Shown one piece after another: positions 52,371-62,640 of a stretch of 64,000 bases of DNA (position 1 is its first letter; each line of letters begins with the position of its first letter). The notes beneath the pieces are model-generated. The model was not told the origin of the DNA and did not search any database. It saw only the letters and a program-made list of their open reading frames with translations. The stretch covers positions 29,264,935 to 29,328,934 of the forward strand of contig NC_084806.1 of the NCBI RefSeq assembly GCF_963583255.1. The letters run 5' to 3'. Both the position numbers and the translations under genes were made by a program. This DNA comes from Pyrus communis (lineage: Eukaryota > Streptophyta > Magnoliopsida > Rosales > Rosaceae).

Positions 52371-53319
52371 ACTATCTATCCAACAGCTCCGATATATAAT
52401 GAAAACTAATTATACAAATTAAAAGCTTCAAACATTCAATTACCCAGAAATCAAAAATGAAAATCTCTAATATTAGAGAGCCAAAAGTCAAGTTTGGTGT
52501 CTCAAGGCTTCACCATAAATTTTTGGACTAAAATCCCCTTGAACAAAAAACAAAAAAAATGCAGCTTGTAAAAAAAAAAAAAAAAAGAATCATACTCCTA
52601 AGGGTATTTGAGTCCAAACAAATAACCAATAACCAGATATTCATTCACCAACGTGTTTTGGCAGTTAATACATGTCCCTCCAACACCCCACACCCTACGA
52701 CCATAACGATATTGTGCTTCACCATGATCGTCCATCTCATTCATCCACATTCTGCTCTGGCAGTTCACAAATCTCACACCTAACACCATATATATGCACA
52801 GACAGTTGCAGTCGGCGCTGCTACCACACCATTCTGGAGAAATTCTTCTACGTTGCATCTTTCGTTTCTCCTCCAAGCATGCAATCCTCTGCATCTTCTC
52901 TCTCTTCTCCACCTACGCCGCCTTCATTGCCATCTTCTCCAGGTATCCAACTTCCTAATTTAAAAACTAGGGTTTAATTTTGGGTTTTTTTGTTTGTCGT
53001 TAATTTGGGAATGGTGATTATCTTATGCAATGGGTAATGATTGTGTGTGTTGATTTAGGACCATCATCCAAATCCAGTTTTGATGTTTCACTCTTTTCGT
53101 TTTCTTTGTTTCCCTATTTTCTTTGTTTCCTTGCAGATTTGTGAATAAGGATTGGGACTACAAAGTGGAAGCTCTGAAAAATTTCGTTTTAAATCGTAGT
53201 TGTCTCGCCAGTGATTCAAGCAGGTAAAATTGGTAAACGAAATTGAAGTTGTCCCACTCGAATCACTGGCGAGACAACTCCAATTTCAAAACAGAATTTT
53301 CCATAGCTTTCACTTTGTA

Positions 53320-56300
53320 TGTGACGACCCGTCTCTAATTTTCTATGTAATTTCTCCCCGAGTGTGTAAATTGATATTTCTGCCCTGGTTGGCAATGTGA
53401 CGTGGATGTAGTATTCAGCGTTTATTTTATTTTCCTAGTAGTGTAATTAAATAGTACCGGTCGTTACGAACGCGTGAGCACGAGTTAGACCCGAATTGGA
53501 GTGGGTAGAAACCTTATCATTTTCTTCTTTTAAAAATTGTCCCGTTTGCCCTCAAATCCCTCGCATTCACTCATTTTTCCCTAAAACCCTCACAACCAAT
53601 CAAAACCTTTCCTCACACCTCTCCCCCAATCAGAAACTACTCCCTCACTGTCTCTTTTCTCCTTCTCTCTCTCCTTCGCATGTGACTCTCTCCCTTCTGC
53701 AATACACACACACCATCATCAAAACTTGCAGATTGAATTCAAAAACACCATTATACACACACCATCATCAAAACTTGCAGATCGAACTCAAAAACACCAT
53801 TATTGTACTCCTCTCGAACCCGCAAACCCAACCGTACTAGCTGATGGTGAAATGACCGAGTTATGACTCGCCAACTCAGAAGCTCCGACTCTGTGAGTTT
53901 TCCTCCAACGAGTTTCAACCCAATTTACAAGGTTTTAGGACATAGGGAAGCTTCTACACAACTCCTAGGGTCCCCAGACTAGGTTTGGAGTCGAGTTGAT
54001 GTCGAAACAAGCGAGTTCGAGGAGTCAGTTTTAGGTTGAGAATTTTGAGGCATTTTCAGGCCATTTCCTATCTATTTTTGGACTTTTGAAAGGTACAATC
54101 TTGTTCTACTCTTCATAAGCTTCATTTCCATATAAAGTGCAAAAAAAAATGGTTAAGAATTGAAGAAGATATGAAGCTTTGAAATTTTTCCCAGTTTCCG
54201 GTGAAACCAGACGACGGCGGACTGGTAGAAGCTCACTGAAGAAGACGAAGAATATTCCGTCAAAGTTGACGGAATATTCTAACGGCGTCAGGTAACTTCG
54301 TTACTATTTAATGAAATATTCCGTCAATTCTGATGGAATATTCCTAACGTCCGGCAGTCTCTGTCAGGTGTGTGGCCTGCGCGTGTGGCCGTGGGCTAAG
54401 CGGCGCATGAGGGCGCATCCGGCCTTCGGGCGGCAAGTGCTTGACATGTACAAGTCCGTGACTTCGTGTAGATCATTTTTGTATATTCAAAACTTCCGTT
54501 TGAGCAATGTATGAGAGATTTACCTTATCACATCCCGGCCTAGGCCCTCACCACATCCCAGGCTCGACTCCACTGTAGCACGATATTGTCCGCTTTGGGC
54601 CCCAACCACGCCCTCATTGTTTTGTTTCTGGGAACTCACACAAGAACTTCCCAGTGGGTCACCCATCTTGGGAATGCTCTTGCCCGAACTCGCTTAACTT
54701 CGGAGTTCTTATGGAACCCAAAGCCAGTGAGCTCCCAAAAGGCCTCGTGCTAGGTAGAGATGGGAATATACATATAAAGCTTACAAGATCCACTCCCCTG
54801 GGCGATGTGGGATGTTACAATCCACCCCCCTTAGGGGCCCGACGTCCTCGTCGGCACACTTCCGGCCAGGTATTGACTTTGATACCAAATTATCACATCT
54901 CGGCCCGTGCCCCCACCACATCTTGGGCTCGACTCCACCATAGCACGATATTGTCCACTTTGGGCCCTGACCACACCTTCACGGTTTTGTTTCTGGAAAC
55001 TTACACAAGAACTTCCTAGTGGGTCACACATCCTAGGAATGCTCTTGCCCAAACTCGCTTAACTTCGAAGTTCCTACGGAACCCGAAGCCAGTGAGCTCC
55101 CAAAAGGCCTCGTGTTAGGTAGAGATGAGAATATACATGTAAGGCTTACAGGATCCACTCCTCTGGGCGATGTGGGATGTTACTTACCTAGCTTTTTTGA
55201 ATATGTCCTATTTAATTTATTAGTTTAGTTATTTCACATATAGGTGAAAATTATCTCGAGAACGTACGAGGTCAAGCGAGGCTAGGAGGCTACGATCCAA
55301 CCACGTACCAATGAGTGGGCATTTTGTTTTCATATATATATATATATATAAACCTTATAGTTTCCACAAATGCTTTTGAATTGATTTATGCATATCATGC
55401 CACTGTTGTTTTTAGATTGATATTACGCCTATTATGCCATGATTAAAGATGCTATAAGAAATGTTATAATGCTATGGAACACTAAAACAATCATACGAGA
55501 TGCACAGGTAAGTTTACATTGTTAACTAGAATTATTGAATGGTTATGGCATGTTTATATTTATGTAGTCTTCTCATCATTGCTACAACCTGATGTTAGTG
55601 CTCGCCCAGGGCCAGTGCTAGTCTTTCACGTGTATGTTCACCTATGCACCGCACACTCGCCTTGGATCCAAGTAGGTGTCGGTCCTGTCGTACAAGTTGT
55701 ATTAGGCAACTCCGACTCATAGTGACCACGATTATCGCTAGTCTTCACGTGATTATAGCACTAGAGCGTACTTATACATTATGCCACAGTCATGTTCATG
55801 TTAGAAACTATTTGCATGAACTCGTGTGCTAGTGTAGATTGATGAGCAACATGTTTTCATTATGCTATTGTTGAGATATCGTAGTTTGGCGCATTTCTGT
55901 CATCATTGTTAATTACAGTTGTTTTCATACTTATACGTAGTATGATTTTCTGAAAACTATACATGATTTACAGCGAGGGGTTAGTATGTTCGGAAAATAG
56001 ATGTGTTTTATAAACCTTTGCTTTTGTGCCCACTCACCCTTTTGTTTTTCGCCCCTCCAGGTCTTAGACAGCCGAATTCTCTAAGGCATACAAGAAACTC
56101 CAGCGAATTCTGACATATCTAAATAAATGTAGGGACCCTGTCTTGGTTGTGTATTAAGCACTATAATTAGTTCCGATTGCACTCTTTTGTTGCCTAGGCT
56201 TTGAATATTTGTATTCTATGGATTATACCCACTACTGCGCACCCACTTTATTAGTTTAAATAAGTTCTAGTTTCAATTTTATTTTTTTTCACATTTTTAC

Positions 56301-56372
56301 ATCACCTACACCTTTGGTTATGTCACTTTCAGGTGACGGCCAACATGCCTCGACTTCAGTCGGGGTGTGTCA
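53320..56372. mobile_element. Solo LTR, 3.05 kb, TTGTA target duplication
   Basis: Starts TGTGACGACCCG and ends CGGGGTGTGTCA, the approximate inverted termini of a plant Ty3/gypsy LTR with TG...CA. Perfect 5-bp repeats TTGTA flank it at 53315-53319 and 56373-56377. No polyprotein, primer-binding site or purine tract is present, so it is the product of LTR-LTR recombination. Inside, a block of about 360 bp at about 54530-54890 (CACATCCCGGCC onward, with a GGGCGATGTGGGATGTTAC ending) is repeated at about 54890-55190. The large size suggests a chromovirus lineage such as Tekay/Del; this is inference. Confidence 0.9.
54530..55190. repeat. Tandem duplication within the solo LTR
   Basis: Two copies of a block holding CTCGACTCCAC, ATAGCACGATATTGTCC-like sequence, GTGGGTCAC, and a common end GGGCGATGTGGGATGTTAC at about 54801 and 55168. 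Copies differ by scattered substitutions. Such blocks are often seen in long gypsy LTRs. Confidence 0.8.
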
Positions 56373-57552
56373 TTGTAGTCTCAATCCTTATTCACCAATC
56401 TACAAAGAACAAAGAAAATGAAAAGGTGAAAAATCAAAACTGGATTTTGGGGATTTTCCCTAGCTCTCTAGATGCCCAATCTCTTTTAACAACACACAAT
56501 AATCTGTCGACGGACTCTATCTTTATATTTTAGTTTGAGTGGCTTGCATTGTATGGCTAATTATTTCTCACACTATCTAATCAAATGAAGGGGAAAGAGT
56601 TTTAGTTTGAAAGATGGTCCTAAATCAACACACACAATCACCAGGCATTGTGTAAGATAATCACCTTTCTAAATTAATGACAAAAAAAAAAAAAAAAAAA
56701 CAACCCCAAAATTAGACCCTTGTTTTTTAAATTGGGAAGATGGCAATGAAGGCGGCATAGGTGGAGGAGAGAGAAGATGCAAAGGATTGCATGCTTGGAG
56801 GAGAGACAACAGATGCAGCGTACAAGGATTTCTCTCAAATGGTGTGGTAGCAGCGCCAACTAAGTAACTGTCTGCGCATATAAATGGTGGGGGGGGGGGG
56901 GGGGGGGGGGCGGGCGGGTGAGAGATGGGGATGAGATTTGTGAACTACCAAAGCAGAACGTGGATGAAGTAGAAGGACGATCATGGTGAAGCGCGATCTC
57001 GTTATGATCATAGGGTGTTGAGGTGAGAAGTGTTAACTGCCAAAACACGTTGGTGAATGAATATTTGTGTTGGACTCAAATACCCTTAGGAATATAATAA
57101 TTGTTTTTTTTTTTTACAAGGTTGTGTTTTTTTTGTTTTATGGGTTTTTTAGTTCAAAAATGTATGATGAAGTCTTGAGACATGAAACTTGACTTCTGGT
57201 TTTCTCATATTAGAGATTAGAGATGTTTGGACTCAAATACCCTTAGGAATATAATTCTTCTTGTTTTTTTTCACAAAGCTGTGTTTTTTTTGTTTGAGGA
57301 GTTTTTTAGTCCAAAACTTTTTGGTACCAAACTTGACTTCTAACTTTCTAATATTGGAGATAAAGATTAGTAAAGATATATTTACGTAGAATTATCGTAT
57401 AAGTTTGCATAACACAGAAGACTATCAATAAAACAAGATCAACAAAGTGATTAAAATCAACAATATACAAATCTCAATACTACTACTTGGTTCGAAGTTC
57501 CAATTAGCTGGACAAAAAGGTGCAGGGGCAAAATGAAAAACACTAAAAAAAC

Positions 57553-57624
57553 TGAACCTGACGTGAATCGAACACGCAACCTTCTGATCTGGAGTCAGAC
57601 GCGCTACCATTGCGCCACAGATCC
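57553..57624 (-). tRNA. tRNA-Trp (anticodon CCA)
   Basis: Read on the minus strand, 72 nt fold as a cloverleaf. The 7-bp acceptor stem (GGATCTG with CAGGTTC, two G-T pairs) has discriminator A. The D arm is GCGC...GCGC, the anticodon stem TCTGA/TCAGA with loop CTCCAGA gives CCA, and the T loop is TTCGATT. No intron. The sequence is that of a nuclear or organelle-derived plant elongator tRNA. A T-run downstream on the minus strand (plus-strand A-run at about 57543-57550) could serve as the RNA polymerase III terminator. Confidence 0.93.
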
Positions 57625-58697
57625 ATACATGCGTACTGCCTACCTTAACCACACATATTCAAAGTTAAAAGTCTAGTAAGCCTTCATCTTTTACTTTTTG
57701 TTTTTACTATTGGAACAACGGTTTGATTTTTCCCATTTGCTCATTCCCGCCCACTTCAGTTCTTCCATTCCAAAATTTTTATTTACCCATTTATATAATA
57801 CAAACAAACAACTAACCCCCAACTCAAGAACCACCCACCACCCACCTAATGGGAAAGATTTTCTTATATCGCCATTTCACCACATGGGTAATCATTTATT
57901 AAATAGTTAACTTACTTTTTATACATATGACGATCATTTATTAGACAATGATATTACTAGAACAAAACATTAATTGCATGCCCTTCACCTAATGAGATAA
58001 CTTACCAAGATCCACAAGTTTTATGGATATGGTAGTTCAACTAATTTGCGACAATAACAATTTGCTAATCCTATATAGGAAGATTTGAAATGTGACCATG
58101 AATTCGGAGTAAAATGCTCATCTACTAGAACTAGAACAGCAACCAAAAATGTAAACAATAACATATTCTGAAATATAACAAACAAATTCCCTCTCAATTA
58201 CAAATTGGCAAATTTTGCCAACTTCATACTAAAACTTTTACACATAATTAAAGAAAATTAAAAACCAACACTATCACCCGTAATGCCTACAAGTACACGG
58301 TTAAAAATACGGTATTTCTATTGAGACTATCTGATGAATACAAGTTTACAAAAGAAAAGAATGCAAAATTTCGTCTGACTGCGTGTTCCCAAGGTGAATA
58401 AATGTAGCAGAATCGACTTCAGAACAAAAATTTTCAGTACACAAGTTTCCGGCCAACAAATAATTCAATTTTCCAAGTTGTCAGGCCCAATACTTATCTT
58501 TATCCACATATCCATCACAGGCATTCTGTGAAACTCGAAAGTTGCGTCATCTCCATGAGAAGTTGCCACTGGGGGAGACTTACTAACCAATAATTTGGAC
58601 TGGAGAAAATTAAAACCCAGAAGCAGCAAAGTATATAACAATATTACCTTGAAAATTCCCTCTCCTAGTTTTCCCCGTCGAGATTCAACGTTCCATC
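57625..58697. other. Intergenic, 3' flank of GONST3
   Basis: AT-rich DNA between the tRNA and the GONST3 stop codon. The part nearest 58697 should be the GONST3 3' untranslated region. A minus-strand open stretch at 58465-58701 runs out of the end of GONST3 in another frame and is not supported as a gene. Confidence 0.5.
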
Positions 58698-59801
58698 TCA
58701 TTGCTCTAAGCTGGTGTTCATCTCAACTAACTTTTGTTGTTCTTCCTCCATCTCTTGTGCTTTTACCTGATTCACAACCTTAGGCTTGTTGCTTGTAGAT
58801 TGCTGATACATAACACCGCCTAGCATACATATTAACAGCCCCACTGTACCAACAATGGTTGAATGCTTGTCCCAAATAATCAGATTAATCACAACAGTCA
58901 ATAGCTTGTTCACTATACCAAGAACAGTAAATCCAGTTGCAGAAATTGCCCTTCGGCAAGAAAATCCAAAGAAAGAGATAGATAAACCAAATAAACAAGA
59001 TAACCCCACTGGCAAAAGCACATTAAAAGAATACCAATCTGATTCATCAGTGATTTCATGCTTAATCTTCTTCAATTCTCCCATTACTAGTAGTTCAATT
59101 GGAAACAGTAGAAGAGCCTCGAGATTGTTATAGAGTACAAGACCCCATGTATTTAAGCCGATGGTCATTACCACATGCTTTATGTAGACAAAATCTATCG
59201 ACATGCTTACCAAGTAAGCTAGAGCCCAACTATAAGCCGTGACTGTGAACTGGTAATCTGTAAGCACATAAATCACACTTCCCCCAAAAATTGTGGCAAG
59301 TGAGGCCCATGTCCTAATTGATGGCCATGGCTGGTGCAAGAAGAGAGTCTCTCCTATAGCAACAAAGATTGGAACAACTGAACGAAAGACAATGAAAGTG
59401 TCGACATTGGCATGAAGAAGGAGCTCACTGTTGGTGAAGAGAGAGAGGTAGAATATAATTGCTGCAGGTAGGAAGCGCCACATGGTAAGAAGGTCAAGCG
59501 AATCATGTTCTAGCAACTTAAGCCAGCCACATACAAGGACCCCCATAGCACTTGTAAAATACTGTAAAGCAGTTAGTGCCCCAGGATAAGGAAATTTTAC
59601 GACAGCCCATTTGTTGATAATGGAAAGCAATGAGGCAGATAAGCAGTAACCAGCAGCTATACCATAGACTGAGATTTGTTGGAGTATGACACCATACCAG
59701 TTTGGTTGGATATTACCAAAGAGAGTTGGGTCACTTGAACCACCCTGGGCCTGATGGCCCTGACCAACTTGAGGATTCTCCACACCATTTCTATTAGACA
59801 T
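58698..59801 (-). CDS. GONST3: Golgi GDP-sugar transporter, GONST3-like
   Basis: An intronless 367-residue frame of the nucleotide-sugar transporter/triose-phosphate translocator superfamily. It should exchange cytosolic GDP-mannose (or a related GDP-sugar) for GMP across the Golgi membrane. The N terminus (1-35) is polar and variable. Then about ten hydrophobic segments follow, including YGIAAGYCLSASLLSIINKW, FPYPGALTALQYFTSAMGVL, ELLLHANVDTFIVFRSVVPI, YSWALAYLVSMSIDFVYIKH, LNTWGLVLYNNLEALLLFPI and SCRRAISATGFTVLGIVNKL. GIVNK corresponds to the GALNK-type nucleotide-binding motif of GDP-sugar transporters. The acidic C-terminal tail is cytosolic. Similarity to Arabidopsis GONST3 (single-exon gene) is closer than to the GDP-fucose transporter group, by my reading. 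The start is the first ATG before the conserved region. A LUC7-like fragment lies directly upstream on the same strand. Confidence 0.93.
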   Translation of the reverse strand: MSNRNGVENPQVGQGHQAQGGSSDPTLFGNIQPNWYGVILQQISVYGIAAGYCLSASLLSIINKWAVVKFPYPGALTALQYFTSAMGVLVCGWLKLLEHDSLDLLTMWRFLPAAIIFYLSLFTNSELLLHANVDTFIVFRSVVPIFVAIGETLFLHQPWPSIRTWASLATIFGGSVIYVLTDYQFTVTAYSWALAYLVSMSIDFVYIKHVVMTIGLNTWGLVLYNNLEALLLFPIELLVMGELKKIKHEITDESDWYSFNVLLPVGLSCLFGLSISFFGFSCRRAISATGFTVLGIVNKLLTVVINLIIWDKHSTIVGTVGLLICMLGGVMYQQSTSNKPKVVNQVKAQEMEEEQQKLVEMNTSLEQ

Positions 59802-59908
59802 CTATCGTAGGATAAAAACATCTTTGTAAGTCCACACCATTATTTCATTTATATTTTTGCAAAATTCAGAAACAAATGCTTAACATAAACATCAGGCAAG
59901 AATAGCAC

Positions 59909-61690
59909 CTTTCTCATGGACACTTCAGTTTCATCCATCTTGCTGGATTCACCAAGGACCTCCACTTGTTCAAGCAACTTCTTTAACTTTTCCTCCAGAA
60001 CAAACAAATGTTCAGACTTTTCACTTGACAGTGGATGTGGTAGAGCAGGTTCCACCTCCTGATGACGGCGTTCTCGCTCACGCCTTACTCTTCTATCCAA
60101 ATCCATAACCTGTAATGCAAGTAGATATGACAAAGAAATACAGGTGAATATTTTATTTTCATTGAGCATAAATATAGGTGAATAATTCTAGATCATCAAG
60201 CCCAATGGAAAGATGTGCAACTTACCAACATCTCACAAAACTGAGCAAGTTCGGCTTCAAACTTGGGAACATATGCATCATGCTGTGGTGACTTCTCAAA
60301 ACTACAATCACAAAATAAAAAGACACACTTAGAAATAAAATACAAAAAAATAATCAGTCCAATAGCAAGTAGAAAAAGGGTGAGGGGAACCACAAGAGCC
60401 TTGAAGGGAAATAAAAGGCAGCAGCTGATGGATTTATGATGAAAAGGCAGACAGTAAGCTCGTAAATTTCTGATAAAATGGAACAAAGCATATGTAATGA
60501 CCTCAGATGATGATCTGATTTTGAAATCTAAACTTCAAGTTTCAACAAAACAATCAAAATACTCTCATAAAAGCTTAGTGAAAGCAATTGTATACCATTT
60601 TCCAGATGGTTAAAAATTTATTCTTCAACATTTTCACGTAACAAAAATGAAATAAAAAAGAAGCTCGCAAAAGGCTTCAAGCTCCAGGAACAGAAACCCT
60701 TGATAAAATAATAAAGAAAGACAGTAGTAGATATTGGGATGTGAAACATCAGCAAGCAACTATTTTAGTAAGCTAACTTGCTGAAATGGAATGGATACAT
60801 TTCTATTCCCTTATAGGCAATCAACTATTCTATAAAAAATACCGATAACTTATAGCAGCAGCTTAGAATACCATGGTTGAAGTATTGCGATATTGAATTT
60901 TCATTCCACATGTATGAATCTGTTAATTATGCATAAAATAGAGCTTTTGTAGCGAAACCAGTACAACAAATTAACTTAGGATGGAAAAAGAAAACACAAT
61001 TCCTTTAATTGCATTGGATCTAGATGTACAAAGTACGGCAACATGAAAACCTCAAGAAACATTTCCCTCAAAAAGATCCTAATCTAGAAAAAATGTCCAG
61101 TTAGTCACCTTTCTTTCAACTTTGGGTCATGTATTTGAGGGCACTGTCCTGATTCATAAACAAAAGATTTGCTGTTAGTGATGTGTTATACTCTCCCAAC
61201 ATCCGAAAAGCAAATGGTTTGGGAATCGAATCGTGATTCAAACATTTCTTGCTTGCTCTTTCTCATCAACCAAATAGACTGTTAAACAGGTGTAATTCAA
61301 TATGAAATTTAAAAGCAATGCACCTAGATCGCTTCGAGTATTGGCGAAGAGATCGAACGGGCAAAAACAAACCAAGTAGTGCCCGCAGACCTCCTTATCA
61401 TCCCAAGTAATTTCCCTCCCCCTCTTTCTCTCTTCCTCCATCAAATTACGAGCTGGAAATTGGAATTCATCAACAGAATTAAAAAAATACACACACACAC
61501 ATTACACACATAAACACATTACAGCAGGAGTAAGCAAAAAATTAATCCAATTAGAACCACTAAATATTACCAAAGTATAATATCTAAAATGCACGAAGAA
61601 GCAAAAGAAAATGAGTATGTAGAAAAACAACAATTAGTTAGGGTTTATGTGAGATACCTGTGCCCATAAGTTCGTGTAGCAGAGAAGGAA
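59909..61690 (-). pseudogene. LUC7-like U1 snRNP protein, truncated fragment
   Basis: LUC7 proteins are U1 snRNP-associated splicing factors with two zinc-finger modules. Minus-strand exon-like blocks cover only the first half: about 61690-61658 (LLHELMGT, with no initiator ATG before it), 61452-61324 (ARNLMEEERKRGREITWDDK and CFCPFDLFANTRSDL), 61143-61109 (CPQIHDPKLKE), 60301-60226 (SFEKSPQHDAYVPKFEAELA) and 60109-59909 (VMDLDRRVRRERERRHQEVE to MDETEVSMRK). The first CCCH finger residues are present. The donor after block 2 does not preserve frame into block 3. The second zinc finger and the Arg/Ser-rich tail are absent; GONST3 starts 108 bp after the last block. It is either a truncated duplicate or a gene whose 3' half was lost by rearrangement. 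Confidence 0.82.
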
Positions 61691-62640
61691 ATTCAAAGGG
61701 TTTGAATTTGAAAGAAAAATAAAAACAAACAATTAATTTGAGTTGGAGAATAGGAAATTGAGATTAGGGTTTATAGGAAATGCACAAGTGAGGAATGAAC
61801 AGCTCCCATGGCTTTTGGGCCCTCTAGGCTCTAGGCTTTAGGTTTGATTTTGAATCTCAAGGAGTAGATTTATGATTGGGAATCTGAGGGAGAACGGGAC
61901 AGCGACGGTAGTGGTATACATTCCTCATTCTTTGCTAACTTTGATTCAAGGTCATTTTTCGGACAATTACTACTAATTTCCAATTTTTTTTTTAGGGTAA
62001 ATTTGCTTCTTTGGTCTCTATACTATTTTTCTCCACCTATGCAATCGTGTTCGAATCTTTTCCCTTTACTTTAAAATAGTAAAGTAAAATTATTTTTAAA
62101 TGTTGAATTATTCTTGTCGTTAAGACATTTCTTCTTAACATACTACGTTATGAGTTCAAACTTTTCTTTCTTTTTAATGTATAATTAATATAGAGTATTG
62201 TTCATGCAGGTCTCCAGACCACTTTTCTTTCCTTTTAATGTGTAATTAATATATAGTATCGTTAACGCAGGTCTCCAGACCTGGTCCTTGTCCCACTCTT
62301 GCCATGACATCATTGTGAAGGAAGACCCTTTGACTGTGAACTAGATCCTCGTTGGATGAAGAAGACCCATGGCACGTGATAAACCACTTCTTTAGGATGC
62401 TCAACCGAGACAACCAAACAAGAGCGCTCTAAGTAGACCACCGGACTAAGGTACTCTAATAAGACCACCAGATCAGGATGTTTTACCAATACAACCATAC
62501 AAGAGTGCTCTAACCAAAAGTACAAAAAAAAAGGTTGATCCTATATACGAGGATTTGAGGGTGTTGACCCTAGAAATTACAATGCATATGTGACAAGCAA
62601 GCCAAGTAATTATGAGCTAACTACATTCTTCTTGTGAATG
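61691..62640. repeat. Intergenic with short duplication
   Basis: AT-rich DNA upstream of the LUC7 fragment. A unit of about 65 to 70 bp containing TGTATAATTAATATA and GCAGGTCTCCAGACC occurs at about 62170-62222 and again at about 62235-62285. A GGGTAAATTTGCTTCTTTGG stretch at about 61994 resembles a Mutator-like terminus but has no partner. Confidence 0.5.

Larger units (their letters stand above)
52460..57375. mobile_element. Large palindromic foldback element split by a solo LTR
   Basis: The left arm (52460-53220) and the right arm (53257-53314 continued at 56378-57375) are inverted copies of the same sequence around a loop of about 36 nt. Matching marks in order from the tips are CCTAAGGGTATTTGAGTCCA, ATTCATTCACCAACGTG, the CTACCACACCATT segment, the CTCCAAGCATGCAATCC segment, GATTATCTTA, AATAAGGATTG, and TTGTCTCGCCAGTGATTC at the turn. 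The right arm has an extra terminal unit (about 57240-57370), about 190 bp extra near 56420-56610 and a G-run at about 56888-56910. The arms look like a gene start: a reading frame beginning MQSSASSLSSPPTPPSLPSS (52879), a GT donor, and an AG acceptor before FVNKDWDYKVEALKNFVL. The parent gene was not recognised. Confidence 0.85.

Noticed and set aside
54654..55019. 121-residue frame in the solo LTR
   Set aside because: It falls in the tandemly duplicated LTR block, where open frames are due to composition; the second copy does not keep it.
58465..58701. Small membrane protein gene next to GONST3
   Set aside because: It overlaps the GONST3 end in another frame, lies in its presumed 3' untranslated region, and has no recognisable domain.
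61985..62040. Mutator-like element upstream of LUC7 fragment
   Set aside because: Only one terminus-like motif is present; no inverted partner or 9-bp duplication was found.
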